Shown here in pieces: positions 30,558-32,207 of a stretch of DNA of 32,207 nucleotides. The stretch is from the NCBI RefSeq assembly GCF_017888745.1, contig NZ_JAGHFM010000327.1, positions 1 through 32,207 of the forward strand, in the 5' to 3' direction. The stretch comes from Terrisporobacter sp. GTDB taxonomy: Bacteria; Bacillota; Clostridia; Peptostreptococcales; Peptostreptococcaceae. How positions within the stretch are numbered: position 1 is the first letter of the stretch; each line of letters begins with the position of its first letter. Under the pieces are notes generated by a model. It made no database searches, had not been told where the DNA came from, and saw only the letters and a list, made by a program, of their open reading frames with translations. The position numbers were made by a program, and so were the translations under genes.

Positions 30558-30647
30558 ATAACCTTTTTACCAATTTATACTACATAACAACACTGTATTT
30601 CCAACGTATTCAGCTGCAAATTACCAATTTTTAGGATATATTCTTTA

Positions 30648-30712
30648 CTGACAATATACTGACAATTAGTTTTTTAAACTTCCGCTGACAATATACTGAC
30701 AACAAACTGACA
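30648..30712. repeat. five CTGACA repeats, candidate integrase arm-binding sites
   Basis: CTGACA at 30648, 30659, 30685, 30696, 30707 (spacing 11, 26, 11, 11). Confidence 0.75.
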
Positions 30713-30714
30713 CT

Positions 30715-30760
30715 ATTAAAATAAAAGAAAAGGAGAAAAATCCTTTTCTTTTATTTTAAT
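30715..30760. terminator. terminator overlapping the integrase 3' end
   Basis: ATTAAAATAAAAGAAAAGGA (30715-30734) / TCCTTTTCTTTTATTTTAAT (30741-30760), 20-bp perfect arms. Confidence 0.85.
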
Positions 30761-31881
30761 GATAGTAAGCTTTCTAAATTAGAAGTAGCATTTTTATCCA
30801 TTTCTTCTAAAGTATGAGTGTATATATTTAATGTTGTTCTTATATCAGAGTGACCTAATCTTGAGCTTACAGTTTTAATATCTGTATTAGCAGCAATAGA
30901 TAAAGTTGCAAAGCTATGCCTTAAATCGTACATTCTTATTCTTCTTAAATTATATTTCTTACAAAACCTATCAAATTGGTAATATAAGGTAATCATTTTC
31001 CACATTTCTAATTTTGTATTTAAACATACTAAATTATAAGTGTTATAGAGAACTCCTTCACTGTGTAATTTTTCTTGTCTCTGTTTTTCATTTTCTAGTT
31101 TTTTTAATAAATAAGATGGTATAGATATTACTCTTTTAGATCTTTTCGTTTTAGGTTCTTTGAAATAAGATTCTCCATCAATTTCATAAACACTCTTATT
31201 TATAGATAGAGTTCCTTTATTAAAATCTACATCATCCCAACTTAAAGCCATCGCTTCACCTTTTCTTAATCCAGCTAACATCATAAGTAAAAGAGGTAAC
31301 TCTAGCACTTTTCCATCGACATATTCCATAGCTTTTAGTGCTTCTTCTTTACTCCAGCTAGAAGCTTGTACTTTTACATTTTTCTTAGGTACTTTTATAA
31401 AGTCTGTTAAGTTTTCAGGGATTTCTTTAAATCTATATGCTTCCCTTAGTGTTACTCTTAAAATAGCATATCTAGATTCAGCACTGCTTCCTCCGTGTTC
31501 TTTATATATAAGATTAACCCATTTTTGTAATTGATATATTGTAACATCTTTCAATAAAATATCTTTAAAGAAAGGTTCTATAGAAGCTCTTATAATACTT
31601 TCTCTTTTTTTTATTGTATATGGAGATAAATTATTTTTATTATCTTCTAAAAACTTATAACATCTATCAACTAAGCTTATGTTCTTATTAATTATAAATT
31701 TATTGTTATTTATAGAACTCTTTAAATCAATTAAATGCCTTTCTGCTTCTTTTTTTGTTTTATATTTCCCTATACTTTTTTGCTTTGATTTTCCGTTTTC
31801 ATCAATATACTCTATATAGACATTATAGTTTTCACTTCTTTTTCTTATAAATGTACTTTTAATTTCATAATTATCTAACAT
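30751..31881 (-). CDS. int: tyrosine-type site-specific integrase (phage/ICE)
   Basis: AP2-like N-terminus; catalytic blocks LAGLRKGEAMALSWDDVDF, YDLRHSFATLSI, LGHSDIRTTLNIYTH; start probably MLDNYEIK at 31881 rather than 31911. Confidence 0.93.
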   Translation of the reverse strand: MLDNYEIKSTFIRKRSENYNVYIEYIDENGKSKQKSIGKYKTKKEAERHLIDLKSSINNNKFIINKNISLVDRCYKFLEDNKNNLSPYTIKKRESIIRASIEPFFKDILLKDVTIYQLQKWVNLIYKEHGGSSAESRYAILRVTLREAYRFKEIPENLTDFIKVPKKNVKVQASSWSKEEALKAMEYVDGKVLELPLLLMMLAGLRKGEAMALSWDDVDFNKGTLSINKSVYEIDGESYFKEPKTKRSKRVISIPSYLLKKLENEKQRQEKLHSEGVLYNTYNLVCLNTKLEMWKMITLYYQFDRFCKKYNLRRIRMYDLRHSFATLSIAANTDIKTVSSRLGHSDIRTTLNIYTHTLEEMDKNATSNLESLLSLK

Positions 31882-31897
31882 TGTATCACTCACTTTC

Positions 31898-32207
31898 TTA
31901 AAAACTCTCATAAATATATATATTTGGAAGCTTAGTAAGTATTAGATGTTTATTATTACTTACTTTTATACTTTGTTTTTGAAGTGATAAATATTCTAAT
32001 CTTTTTTTTAGGATATTCAAAGAAATATCTAAATACTCAGCCATATCATATATATTAGTTATATTTTTATTTAAAGCACAAATTATTTCCTCTTCTGTTA
32101 CAAGAAACTCACAAGCCCATTTATCTGCTTTATTTTCAAATTTATTATTATATAATCTTTCTCTGTAATTTTTATTTTCTAATGTATTACCTATAGTTGT
32201 GAAGTAA
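31898..32207 (-). CDS. ImmA/IrrE-like metallopeptidase (partial; 5' end beyond window)
   Basis: Own translation of minus strand: ...NKFENKADKWACEFLVTEEEIICALNKNITNIYDMAEYLDISLNILKKRLEYLSLQ..., typical of the post-HExxH region of ImmA proteins; stop at 31898-31900. Confidence 0.75.
   Translation of the reverse strand, partial: YFTTIGNTLENKNYRERLYNNKFENKADKWACEFLVTEEEIICALNKNITNIYDMAEYLDISLNILKKRLEYLSLQKQSIKVSNNKHLILTKLPNIYIYESF

Larger units (their letters stand above)
30555..32207. mobile_element. left end of an integrated element (ICE or prophage); continues beyond window
   Basis: Tyrosine integrase and ImmA-like gene pointing toward the junction, arm-site-like repeats, truncated SufB/D gene. 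Exact left boundary inferred. Confidence 0.75.

Noticed and set aside
1-32207. CRISPR array, tRNA or rRNA genes
   Set aside because: No regularly spaced repeat-spacer structure and no tRNA/rRNA sequence recognised

Overview
AT-rich Firmicutes chromosome segment; low GC and gene content suggest a Peptostreptococcaceae-like clostridium (inference). Most of the window is core metabolism: LUD-domain protein, DagK-family lipid kinase, glnS, lysine-riboswitch-controlled lysC-lysA, BMP-family lipoprotein, truA, argG and argF each behind an Arg-type T-box, an RsuA/RluB-type pseudouridine synthase, a YtqB-like methyltransferase, an RpiR regulator, a citrate/homocitrate synthase-aconitase-IDH operon, an SDR reductase, a threonine aldolase, and a minimal SufC+SufB/D pair. 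The right end is the start of an integrated mobile element (tyrosine integrase + ImmA-like protease) that appears to have cut off the 3' end of the SufB/D gene. Main points worth a second look: (1) the argF leader has one T-box Stem I but two consecutive antiterminator/terminator modules, with an 18-nt exact repeat offset by 81 nt; (2) the element junction in the SufB/D gene, with five CTGACA repeats in 11-bp phase beside it; (3) an in-frame UGA splitting a membrane-anchored protein; (4) a lipoprotein gene broken at an A7T5 run and again by tandem ochre codons; (5) a membrane-protein ORF whose strong Shine-Dalgarno points at an ATC codon. All calls come from reading the sequence; no database search was run.
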